In this document: positions 1-5,436 of the stretch, in pieces
Position numbering within the stretch: the first letter of the stretch is position 1
Layout of the letters: every line of letters begins with the position of its first letter
Assembly (NCBI GenBank): GCA_937967755.1
Contig: CALBTA010000500.1
Location: 1 to 11,585 of the forward strand
Length of the DNA stretch: 11,585 nucleotides
Origin: an uncultured Planctomycetaceae bacterium
Lineage (GTDB): Bacteria > Planctomycetota > Planctomycetia > Pirellulales > Pirellulaceae
Reading direction: 5' to 3'
Notes under the pieces: model-generated
The model's input: the letters and a program-made list of their open reading frames with translations, nothing else
Told to the model about the DNA's origin: nothing
The model's database searches: none
Position numbers and translations under genes: made by a program

Positions 1-2
1 CC

Positions 3-191
3 AACGCCCGCATAATCTGGCGAAGCGGCGCGCCCAATTCCGATTTCGTCGACCGAATTGAAGTCACCATCGGCGGACGAAAACGCACGTTGGGCGATGT
101 CTTAAAATACGACAGCGAGACGGCCGAGCAACTTCAGGCCATCGACCGCTGCCACACATATGCCGGGTTCTTTGTTGCCACGATTTCATAG
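3..191 (+). CDS. 3' end of an unidentified protein (partial)
   Basis: An open frame enters from the left edge and ends at a TAG at 189-191, giving the last 62 residues of a protein. The fragment contains an RIEVTIGGRKRTLGDVL stretch and ends CHTYAGFFVATIS. It reads as ordinary mixed charged and hydrophobic coding sequence, without low-complexity runs and with no internal stop. I do not recognise a family. The fragment is too short to show domains or a catalytic motif, and its start lies outside the window. The opposite strand also has an open frame here, but that one runs into the palindromic repeat at 277-289 and looks spurious. This could still be non-coding sequence that is open by chance. 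Confidence 0.4.
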   Translation, partial: NARIIWRSGAPNSDFVDRIEVTIGGRKRTLGDVLKYDSETAEQLQAIDRCHTYAGFFVATIS

Positions 192-275
192 CCCGAGGAT
201 GTGTAAATGGAGTTGCGAGGCATTTTGGTTCGCTAGTTTCAGAGGTTAGTTTGAACTGATAGGATGCCGTGGCGT

Positions 276-361
276 TTGGCCGAAGGCCATCTGTCACCGT
301 AGCCTAGGGCAACGCCCTAGGAACGGATTCACGCGGGATACGGTTTTGGCCGAAGGCCATA
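276..361 (-). repeat. REP-like double-hairpin element, left copy (inverted)
   Basis: This ~85-bp element is bounded by two copies of the 13-base palindrome TGGCCGAAGGCCA (277-289 and 347-359). Between them is a perfect 8-bp stem with a 3-base loop, CCTAGGGC-AAC-GCCCTAGG (303-321). Its reverse complement aligns with the element at 549-632: both outer palindromes, the central hairpin and the adjoining CTACGGTGA segment are shared. The ~25-base spacer between one outer palindrome and the central hairpin has diverged. Short palindromes of this kind next to a Y1 transposase fragment fit REP/BIME elements. Mobility is inferred from family knowledge. Confidence 0.85.
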
Positions 362-369
362 TTCAACTC

Positions 370-385
370 GCCAGGCCAACCTGGC
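370..385. repeat. Small hairpin next to the left REP-like element
   Basis: The sequence GCCAGG-CCAA-CCTGGC forms a perfect 6-bp stem with a 4-base loop, nine bases from the left REP-like element. It resembles a shortened variant of the central hairpin of that element and may be a remnant of another copy. No uracil tract follows, so there is no reason to call it a terminator. Confidence 0.4.
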
Positions 386-401
386 CGCTGCGAGAACGCG
401 T

Positions 402-547
402 ATGCCTCAAACGCTCACTTACCACACGCGGAAGCGTACGTACGGAACCAAGAAGAGCATCATCGAGCGAAGTCATTTCAAGAAGAATTGCGCGACTTTC
501 TGAGTCGCTATGGGATTGATTTTGACGAACGCTACATCTGGGATTGA
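402..547 (+). pseudogene. Remnant of an IS200-like / REP-associated (Y1) transposase
   Basis: One frame from about 428 to the TGA at 545-547 encodes the characteristic C-terminus of the Y1 (HUH) transposase family. It includes YVRNQEEHHR followed by FQEEL and the terminal RYGIDFDERYIWD. Intact members are roughly 130-180 residues; only about 40 recognisable residues remain here, and the HUH and catalytic tyrosine region is missing. An ATG at 402 in another frame begins MPQTLT, which resembles the N-terminal start of the same family. The simplest reading is an internal deletion that joined both gene ends out of frame. The stop codon lies one base before the right REP-like element at 549. In life such enzymes recognise REP hairpins as single-stranded DNA; this copy cannot be active. 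Confidence 0.75.
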
Positions 548-548
548 C

Positions 549-632
549 TATGGCCTTCGGCCAAAGGGTTTGAGCCTATCTCATTCTCCTGGGGCGATGC
601 CCCAGGCTACGGTGAAAATGGCCTTCGGCCAA
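549..632 (+). repeat. REP-like double-hairpin element, right copy
   Basis: This is the direct-orientation partner of the element at 276-361. Outer palindromes TGGCCTTCGGCCA lie at 551-563 and 619-631. The central hairpin CCTGGGGC-GAT-GCCCCAGG is at 588-606, followed by CTACGGTGA. Compared with the left copy, the central stem has exchanged an A-T pair for a G-C pair, so both arms changed together. The two elements are inverted relative to each other and enclose the transposase remnant, which is the arrangement described for REP-associated transposases. Short open frames across this block arise from the repeat and should not be called as genes. Confidence 0.85.
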
Positions 633-697
633 GAAGCGATTCGGCACGGCGTCCGGGTGGAACAATTATGGGATGTCTTTGGAAGGCGATCCAATGA

Positions 698-726
698 TTG
701 CATTCCCCAACGCCACACGATCTAAT
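698..726 (+). promoter_or_regulatory. Possible sigma-70-type promoter for the DUF3500-like gene
   Basis: TTGCAT at 698-703 and TCTAAT at 721-726 are separated by 17 bases. The -10 box matches consensus at five of six positions and the -35 box at three of six. It lies about 60 bases before the ATG at 787 and downstream of the repeat block. Planctomycete promoters are poorly characterised, so this is only a candidate. Confidence 0.25.
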
Positions 727-774
727 AGAGGGTGATCCCACAACTCCCACCCCTTCAACTGCTCACCCCAAAAC

Positions 775-780
775 AAGGAG
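775..780 (+). promoter_or_regulatory. Ribosome binding site AAGGAG for the gene at 787
   Basis: AAGGAG is followed by six bases and then the ATG at 787. It is one of the strongest Shine-Dalgarno sequences in the window. It fixes the start of the DUF3500-like gene and shows that its long N-terminal extension before the twin-arginine motif is translated. Confidence 0.8.
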
Positions 781-786
781 GCCGCT

Positions 787-1803
787 ATGTCCCGCCAGCC
801 GATTCAAACGCAAGAGTGTTCCGATTGCTCCAGCGGTTCCCTTCCGGTCGATCGCCGCCGGTTTTTGCAAACGACCGCGGCCGGCGTGGCGGTGGCTTCC
901 ACCGGGTTGCTGCCGGCGGTTGCCAGGGCGGCGGAAGAAGCGAAGGCTGCGCAGCCCGAATCGCTGGTGACCCAACTGTTTGGCACGCTGACCGACAAGC
1001 AGAAAGAATCGATCCTGTTCCCGTTCGACCATGAACTGCGCAGTAAAGTCGATAACAACTGGCACATCACGAAGCTCCGCGTCGGACAAGATTACACGGC
1101 CGACCAGCAGCAACTGATCCTTGACATCTTCAAGGGCCTGCACAGCGAAGAGTACGCTGACAAAGTTGTCGCACAGGTCGACGGCGATGGGCGGGGTAAG
1201 AACCTCGACAAATGTTCGATCGCCCTGTTCGGTGCGCCGGGTGAGAAGTTCGAGTTCGTTCTGACCGGCCGCCACTGCACGCGGCGTTGCGACGGGAACT
1301 CGGTCGAAGGGGCCGCGTTCGGCGGTCCGATTTTCTACGGCCACGCCGCCCAAGGCTTCAACGAAAAGCCCGACCACCCCGGCAACGCCTATTGGTTCCA
1401 GGCGCTGCGGGCGAACGAACTGTTCAAGGCCCTCGATGGCAAGCAACAGGCGATTGCGCTGCGCGACGACCCACGGGCCGACAAATCGGGCGAGGCCGAC
1501 AAGATTAAGGAGAAGGTCAGCGACTGCGTCGGGCTCCCGGCCAGCGAAATGTCGGACGATCAAAAGGAACTGGCCCAAGCCGTGATGTCCGACCTGCTCG
1601 CCCCGTTCCGCGAGGCGGATCGCGAAGAGTCGATGAAGCTGGTCAACGATGCCGGCTTCGACAACCTGCACTTCTCGTTCTACAAGAACATGGACATCGG
1701 CGACGACAAAGTCTGGGATGTCTGGCAAGTCGAAGGCCCCACGATGATCTGGTACTTCCGCGGCAGCCCCCATGTCCACACCTGGGTGAACATCCGGGCG
1801 TAG
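787..1803 (+). CDS. Tat-exported DUF3500-like protein
   Basis: This 338-residue protein is set by a strong Shine-Dalgarno. A twin-arginine signal (RRRFLQ, residues 23-28) precedes a hydrophobic segment and a likely cleavage after ARA at about residue 48. Export of a folded protein across the cytoplasmic membrane is therefore expected. The mature part opens with LFGTLTDKQKESILFPFD (residues 64-81). It continues through GRHCTRRCDGNS (161-172) and GAAFGGPIFYGH (175-186), and ends with a PHVHTWVNIR segment (328-337). This pattern and the length fit DUF3500 proteins, which are common in planctomycetes and have no established reaction. Oddly, the segment before the Tat motif holds a CxxC pair (C11, C14). 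Two more cysteines (C164, C168) flank the basic cluster in the conserved core and could bind a metal or form a disulfide. The family call rests on recalled motifs. The gene appears monocistronic, since a hairpin follows its stop. Confidence 0.7.
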   Translation: MSRQPIQTQECSDCSSGSLPVDRRRFLQTTAAGVAVASTGLLPAVARAAEEAKAAQPESLVTQLFGTLTDKQKESILFPFDHELRSKVDNNWHITKLRVGQDYTADQQQLILDIFKGLHSEEYADKVVAQVDGDGRGKNLDKCSIALFGAPGEKFEFVLTGRHCTRRCDGNSVEGAAFGGPIFYGHAAQGFNEKPDHPGNAYWFQALRANELFKALDGKQQAIALRDDPRADKSGEADKIKEKVSDCVGLPASEMSDDQKELAQAVMSDLLAPFREADREESMKLVNDAGFDNLHFSFYKNMDIGDDKVWDVWQVEGPTMIWYFRGSPHVHTWVNIRA

Positions 1804-1814
1804 CCAGCAAGCTT

Positions 1815-1833
1815 CCTCTCCCTCTGGGAGAGG
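1815..1833. repeat. Hairpin of a G+C-rich dispersed motif, possible terminator
   Basis: CCTCTCCC-TCT-GGGAGAGG forms a perfect 8-bp stem with a 3-base loop, 11 bases after the stop of the DUF3500-like gene. It is followed by GCCGGGGTGAGGG. This combination is a frequently seen intergenic motif in many G+C-rich bacterial genomes. There is no T tract, so it is not a typical intrinsic terminator, although the stem could slow or end transcription between the two genes. Confidence 0.55.
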
Positions 1834-1868
1834 GCCGGGGTGAGGGCCTATCGGGGCGAACAAAGTCG

Positions 1869-2126
1869 ATGCCGCGATTCCGATTCAGCCTGCGGTTCCT
1901 CTTCATCGTAACTGCGTGGGCGAGTTGGTGCTTCGGCGTTCTGGCTGCCGGCATGCGAAGCGGCGATCCGATGCTGGGATCGCTGGTGGTAATGCTTTTG
2001 ACAATCGGCGGGCTGCTTGGGCTGTTAGCAGAGCCATCCTTCCGCGGCGTCATGGTCGGCACCATCATTCCCGCATCGGTGTTTGGCATAGGCATGTTGG
2101 TCAACGCGCTCAGACACTGGGTGTAA
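1869..2126 (+). CDS. Small three-helix membrane protein
   Basis: This 85-residue protein begins MPRFRFSLRFLFIVTAW, a basic and aromatic start seen in many short planctomycete membrane proteins of unknown role. Three hydrophobic segments lie at about residues 8-28, 35-54 and 59-80, joined by short polar turns (GMRSGDP and EPSFRG). No enzyme motif is visible. The start is the first ATG before the RFSLRF motif, but no clear Shine-Dalgarno precedes it. The gene follows the hairpin at 1815-1833 and precedes the PilZ-like gene by about 170 bases, so co-transcription with either neighbour is uncertain. The function is unknown; a membrane location is the only supported statement. Confidence 0.6.
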   Translation: MPRFRFSLRFLFIVTAWASWCFGVLAAGMRSGDPMLGSLVVMLLTIGGLLGLLAEPSFRGVMVGTIIPASVFGIGMLVNALRHWV

Positions 2127-2298
2127 GTGGACCCAATCGATTCGTGAGAACGTGATCAAAACGATGGCGGCATTTTCGCGGGAACGAGCGGCGCGACCGT
2201 CGCTTTTCGCTCCGCGAAAGGCGACACCGGGCCAAATCGTAACGTATGTTTGCGTTGACTACTTGTCGACGCACACAACCCTACCGAGGCGACATCCC

Positions 2299-2682
2299 AT
2301 GGCCCAGGCGACGGAAGACGTTCATCTGTTTGATTTGATTCACGAACTGCTGGAGCAAAGCCGGGGGTATCAAGTCGGCGAACGCCGGGGCGAGCCGCGG
2401 ACGCCGTACGACTGTGTGCAGCTTGTCGCCCCGTACGACGGCGTCAACATGCCGACGCAAGCCGAGTTCCGCCGGGCACATTGCCGCGATCTGGCCTCGG
2501 GCGGGTTCTCGTTCTTCGCCGAAAGCCCTCCGGAAGAAGAGCGGCTAATCGTGGCGCTCGGCTCGGTACCGTTTTCGTTCTTCGTCGCGGAAGTGGTCCG
2601 CGTCAAACGGGCCGACGTTGACCTGACCGGCACGTACCTGGTCGGTTGCCGCTTCGTCGAGCGATTAGAGACTTCGGCTTGA
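2299..2682 (+). CDS. PilZ-like domain protein
   Basis: This 127-residue protein starts at the ATG at 2299, preceded by GAGG nine bases upstream (2286-2289). The frame is open back to 2152, but that extension has no good ribosome site and does not resemble the domain. PilZ proteins bind cyclic di-GMP through an RxxxR motif and a downstream (D/N)xSxxG motif. RRGEPR (29-34) supplies RxxxR at R30-R34, and CRDLASGG (62-69) supplies the second motif. A beta-rich pattern follows: VALGSVPFSFFVAEVVRVKR (85-104), then YLVGCRF (113-119). The serine of the DxSxxG motif is alanine here (A66), with serine at the next position. An N-terminal helix (DVHLFDLIHELLEQ, 7-20) precedes the domain. It is a single-domain adaptor-like protein without an output domain. 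Its 3' end faces the minus-strand gene 11 bases away. Confidence 0.72.
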   Translation: MAQATEDVHLFDLIHELLEQSRGYQVGERRGEPRTPYDCVQLVAPYDGVNMPTQAEFRRAHCRDLASGGFSFFAESPPEEERLIVALGSVPFSFFVAEVVRVKRADVDLTGTYLVGCRFVERLETSA

Positions 2683-2693
2683 TCCAAGCCAAC

Positions 2694-2933
2694 TCACGCG
2701 GCAACCGGAAAGATCCGCGCGGCCACCACGCGGGCAATGATGCCGCGCATCTGTAGTTCCATCGCGCAGTGATCGGCGATCTCCTGGTCGACGAATGTGC
2801 CGATCATCTGCCAGCCGCAATGCTCTTCAGACTGAATCTGCACGCGGAACTGAGGTGCCGATCCGCCGGGCGTGCTGGCCACCAGCGGGCGGAGGTTCAA
2901 CTGGCGGGACTGGGCTGTTGCTTGTTCGTTCAC
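2694..2933 (-). CDS. Small conserved hypothetical protein (79 aa)
   Basis: The GTG at 2933-2931 is preferred as start because AGGGAG lies seven bases upstream on this strand (2941-2946). An in-frame ATG at 2999 would add 22 residues of unconvincing sequence. The C-terminal half reads WQMIGTFVDQEIADHCAMEL and then a GIIARVV segment. This alternation of a strand, a helix and a strand resembles small folds that handle 'same sequence, different ligand' roles such as SPOR or DUF2007-type signal-transducing domains. The resemblance is weak and I do not assign a family. The N-terminal third is rich in Q, N and S and probably flexible. There is no signal peptide or membrane segment. The gene converges on the PilZ-like gene. 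Confidence 0.6.
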   Translation of the reverse strand: MNEQATAQSRQLNLRPLVASTPGGSAPQFRVQIQSEEHCGWQMIGTFVDQEIADHCAMELQMRGIIARVVAARIFPVAA

Positions 2934-2940
2934 GGGGCGA

Positions 2941-2946
2941 CTCCCT
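2941..2946 (-). promoter_or_regulatory. Ribosome binding site that selects a GTG start
   Basis: On the minus strand AGGGAG is followed by seven bases and GTG at 2933. No comparable site precedes the upstream in-frame ATG at 2999. This decides the start of the 79-residue protein. Confidence 0.65.
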
Positions 2947-3160
2947 TCGCCGGAAACGGGGCTTCGTATTGTTAATGTTTCGTGTCCCAGTGCGCGCAAT
3001 GCTTACTGAAAATTTGAAACTGCCGCATTGTTCAATTCGCTGCTAGCGATCCGTTTGGATAGGTCTGACGATTGTGCGGGCAGGCTTGAAGTCTCGTCGG
3101 ACCACTGGCCGATGGCCCCTTGATAGACAGCGCGAAACTTTCAACCGTGGATGACGCCCT

Positions 3161-3167
3161 GGAGGAG
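3161..3167 (+). promoter_or_regulatory. Ribosome binding site GGAGGAG before a GTG start
   Basis: GGAGGAG lies five bases before the GTG at 3173. It makes the GTG the clear start of the hemolysin-III family gene, which has no ATG near its N-terminus before the conserved region. Confidence 0.75.
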
Positions 3168-3172
3168 AGGTT

Positions 3173-3868
3173 GTGATAAGCGAAACCCCAGCGATTGGCG
3201 GCGACGTACTGTCGCAACTGGATAGCGGCGTCTACAACCCGCGCGAATACATGCGAAGCGAAGAACCGGTTAACACGGCGACCCACGCGTTTGGGTGCAT
3301 CGCGGCAGCCGCTGGCGGCGCGGCCATGCTGTTGGACGGACACGACGCGCCGCTGGGATGCCTGATCACCAGCCTGCTGTTTGCGGCGATGCTGTCGTTG
3401 ACCTACGGCGTCTCCGCCCTGTCGCATGCTGTGCAAACGGTCGAGCGCAAATACCTGTTGCGGGCTTGGGACCAAGGCGTAATCTACCTGCTGATCGTCG
3501 GTTCCATGACCCCGCTGCTGTATAAGTTTGTGCCAGTGCCGTTGATGGTTCCCGTGCTCGCGTTGAGTTGGGCCGCGGCCATCGCTGGGTTCGTTTCGAA
3601 GGTTGTCTTTCGCCACCGCATCGACGATACGTTTTCGCCGGTCAGCTACATCGCGCTTGGGTGGATTCCATCGCTCGCACTGTGCTGCTATCTGCCGTGG
3701 GGTTGCCTTTTGTGGATCGCCGGGGGCGGCGTGCTGTATACGGTTGGCGTAATCTTCCTGCGGCTCGATGCCCGAGTGCGGTACTTCCACGCCATCTGGC
3801 ATCTGTTCGTGCTATCGGCCAGCAGTTGTCACTTCTACGCGATCTACCGCTGCGTGTTGACGCCGTAG
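3173..3868 (+). CDS. Hemolysin III / PAQR family membrane protein
   Basis: This 231-residue integral membrane protein begins at a GTG. The family signature is visible along its length: EPVNTATHAFG (31-41) before the first helix, SALSH (81-85), WDQGVIYLLIVGSMTPLLY (99-117), and HAIWHLFVLSASSCHFYAI (206-224). By comparison with adiponectin-receptor-like proteins, H85, D100, H206 and H210 would coordinate a zinc ion near the cytoplasmic side, and S81 completes the conserved set. Seven hydrophobic helices can be drawn, at about 36-55, 62-82, 100-118, 122-146, 156-174, 176-197 and 206-226. Bacterial members are called hemolysin III from an early heterologous result. Homologues are thought to act on membrane lipids, possibly as hydrolases, and a cytolytic role here is not supported. 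It stands alone between a divergent gene and a convergent one. Confidence 0.85.
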   Translation: MISETPAIGGDVLSQLDSGVYNPREYMRSEEPVNTATHAFGCIAAAAGGAAMLLDGHDAPLGCLITSLLFAAMLSLTYGVSALSHAVQTVERKYLLRAWDQGVIYLLIVGSMTPLLYKFVPVPLMVPVLALSWAAAIAGFVSKVVFRHRIDDTFSPVSYIALGWIPSLALCCYLPWGCLLWIAGGGVLYTVGVIFLRLDARVRYFHAIWHLFVLSASSCHFYAIYRCVLTP

Positions 3869-3884
3869 ACCGCACGAGCACTCC

Positions 3885-3980
3885 GTGTGCCACTGCTTCA
3901 CTCCCGGCTCAACACTGCTTGAAGTTGTTGTTAGTTCAATCGCTGTGGCCAAACGATTTCGACTTCAAGCAGTGGCACAC
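3885..3980. repeat. Nested inverted repeats between convergent genes
   Basis: Between the stops at 3868 and 4001 one right arm can pair with two different left arms. GTGTGCCACTGCTT (3885-3898) is perfectly complementary to 3967-3980, and ACTGCTTGAAGT (3914-3925) is perfectly complementary to 3962-3973. The two left arms share the direct repeat CACTGCTT. The position suits a bidirectional terminator for the PAQR and ferredoxin-like genes, but the loops are long (68 and 36 bases) and T tracts are poor. The stretch just upstream, GCACTCCGTGTGCC (3878-3891), also resembles the repeat inside the oxidoreductase gene at 11210-11238. Confidence 0.7.
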
Positions 3981-4000
3981 CAGCTGGCGATGGCGAAACT

Positions 4001-5101
4001 TTAGATGTCAATATTTTCCAACTCGTCAATCAAATCGTCCAGCGCGTCGTTCTGACGCGAGCCGCTTTCGGCTTGCCGCTTGGGCATGCCGATGCTCATC
4101 CCAACCGCGTCGCGGCCGGCCATCACCAACTGCTCATCCCGTTCGCGGGCGGCCGCTTCTTCGGCGCTTTCGCCGGTGTCGCCGCCGAAAAGTTTGGAAA
4201 GATCGATCTTCAAACTGCCCGCGTCGACTTCGGCGCTGCCGGCGATTACGGGCGTTTTGTGTTGCGGGAAGATGATCGCGTTCTCAGGACAAACTCGACT
4301 GCACGCCGGGCAACCCTTGCGGCAGTTGTCCGGCTGCTCGACCAAAATCGTTTCGATGTTATCGATGCCGTAGACGCCGAACAGGCAAAAGTCGATGCAC
4401 TCCATGCAGTTGGTGCAACGGCTATAGTCGATCACCGGATACCAGCGCCGCCCGGCACCCTCTTCAATTCTTGTGACGTTCCCCGTGCCGCTCTCGGCTT
4501 CGCCCCCGTTTGACGAAACTTTTCCGCTTCCGTTCAACGCATTGTCATTCGTCGGATTGGCAAACCGCTCCATTTGCTCCGCCGTGCCGGCGCCGTTGAG
4601 CCAACCGCCCAACTCCACCACATCTGTCGCCGTCGACTGGGCCAGGCGCTTGATCTCTTCGATGTACGGCGCGGCCGAATCGTGTTGCCGCAGATCCAAA
4701 CAGTAAATCGTCCGCTTCGGCGGCTCCCGGCTGGCGATCACCCGAAGTTTGCCGTCGTCTTCTTCGCGGACACTTTCACCCAATTCCTGTTCGTCGAATT
4801 CTTCCTCGTCGACTTCTTCGTCCAGCAACGTCTCGCCCTCCTGGCCGCGGATACTGTTGCGGTCCAAAATCCAATGGGCCGCCCGCGGGTAAAGCCACGA
4901 TGCGATCACCATATCTCCGCCGATGCCGCTGAGGCAGAGCATGCCGGTGCTGTCGGCTTTCAGATCGTACAGGTTCGGGATCACCGTGACTTCGATGCCG
5001 GCTTCAAACAGCAGCGCTTCGACGATCCCCTCCTCAACCGCCCGTTTGACCGGATTCTTGCTGGGGGTTTGCGAAACGACAACGGAAAGTTTGCGCGGCA
5101 T
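4001..5101 (-). CDS. 2x[4Fe-4S] ferredoxin-like protein with long N-terminal domain
   Basis: This 366-residue protein carries two cluster-binding motifs: CTNCMECIDFC (C229, C232, C235, C239) and CRKGCPACSRVCP (C260, C264, C267, C271). The second set has the spacing CxxxCxxCxxxCP, one residue longer than usual in the first gap. Ferredoxins of this size class normally have 60-100 residues, so about 220 residues lie N-terminal to the clusters. That region begins RKLSVVVSQTPSKNPVKRAV, then has a GIGGDMVIASWLYPRAAHWI segment (59-78), an acidic stretch (about 93-117) and an FeS-free RTIYCLDLRQHD segment (130-141). A G/S/N-rich linker (about 182-212) joins it to the ferredoxin part. The C-terminal tail is acidic. 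No signal peptide is visible, so a cytoplasmic electron-transfer role is inferred; the partner is unknown. The Shine-Dalgarno is weak. Confidence 0.75.
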   Translation of the reverse strand: MPRKLSVVVSQTPSKNPVKRAVEEGIVEALLFEAGIEVTVIPNLYDLKADSTGMLCLSGIGGDMVIASWLYPRAAHWILDRNSIRGQEGETLLDEEVDEEEFDEQELGESVREEDDGKLRVIASREPPKRTIYCLDLRQHDSAAPYIEEIKRLAQSTATDVVELGGWLNGAGTAEQMERFANPTNDNALNGSGKVSSNGGEAESGTGNVTRIEEGAGRRWYPVIDYSRCTNCMECIDFCLFGVYGIDNIETILVEQPDNCRKGCPACSRVCPENAIIFPQHKTPVIAGSAEVDAGSLKIDLSKLFGGDTGESAEEAAARERDEQLVMAGRDAVGMSIGMPKRQAESGSRQNDALDDLIDELENIDI

Positions 5102-5193
5102 GGACCTGTTTTTTCGGCGAATTCATCTGGGGGAGGCGACTCTCGTCGGCGACTGTCACTCTATATCATGAACGCAAAACACAACGCCTTCAA

Positions 5194-5215
5194 CCTCGCA
5201 GCTACGCTTGCGAGG
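5194..5215. repeat. Intergenic hairpin
   Basis: CCTCGCA (5194-5200) and TGCGAGG (5209-5215) form a perfect 7-bp stem that can extend by a G-T pair. The loop is six to eight bases. It lies in a divergent region, so it is unlikely to be a terminator for either neighbour. It may be a dispersed palindrome or a structure in one of the 5' untranslated regions. Confidence 0.4.
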
Positions 5216-5300
5216 CCGGATCAAGCGAAAATAAGTCCCTCGCAGGCAAGGAGTTAAGGGCTGCCCCACCGTCTTAACCCGGCGCGGATGCAAATGATCA

Positions 5301-5337
5301 TGAACTAGCTCGCCGGGTGGGTTACAATAATCCCGGC
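5301..5337 (+). promoter_or_regulatory. Candidate promoter inside an inverted repeat, for DUF1552
   Basis: TACAAT at 5323-5328 is a good -10 box. TGAACT at 5301-5306 is a weak -35 candidate at 16 bases spacing. The -10 box is enclosed by GCCGGG (5312-5317) and CCCGGC (5332-5337), an inverted repeat that could be an operator. It lies about 108 bases before the ATG at 5437. This is a sequence-pattern call only. Confidence 0.3.
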
Positions 5338-5436
5338 TGCTGGAACATCCCACCTATAGTCCCCCTGCATACTCCGATATCCCGCCCCAATTGCACTTCG
5401 CCTCTCAACTTGAATTCCTTGCTTTCGAGACAGATC

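Larger units (their letters stand above)
5102..5436. other. Divergent intergenic region
   Basis: This 335-bp gap separates the ferredoxin-like gene (minus) from the DUF1552 gene (plus) and should contain both promoters. It holds the hairpin at 5194-5215 and a candidate plus-strand promoter around 5301-5337. The remainder has short open frames in several registers, none with a ribosome site or recognisable protein. I see no RNA gene or riboswitch. Confidence 0.6.

Noticed and set aside
64..297. A 77-codon minus-strand open frame beginning MTDGLRPNA
   Set aside because: Its start lies inside the REP-like palindrome and the rest is antisense to the partial gene at 3-191.
510..725. A 71-codon plus-strand open frame across the right REP-like element
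   Set aside because: It is formed mostly by the palindromic repeat and the end of the transposase remnant read in another frame. There is no conserved protein pattern.
763..1863. A 366-codon open frame on the minus strand
   Set aside because: It is antisense to the DUF3500-like gene, which has a strong ribosome site and Tat signal. The frame is rich in V, A, R and D without a motif, and it starts inside the dispersed hairpin motif.
2152..2298. A 49-residue N-terminal extension of the PilZ-like protein
   Set aside because: It has no ribosome site and looks unlike the domain, whereas the ATG at 2299 has GAGG at a normal distance.
3173..3868. Hemolysin or virulence function for the PAQR family gene
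   Set aside because: The hemolysin III name is historical. The sequence shows only a membrane metal-site protein of a family found in many free-living bacteria.
3885..3980. The inverted repeats as a CRISPR fragment or integron attC site
   Set aside because: There is no series of regular repeats and spacers, no cas gene, no integrase, and the arms lack the core sites of attC.
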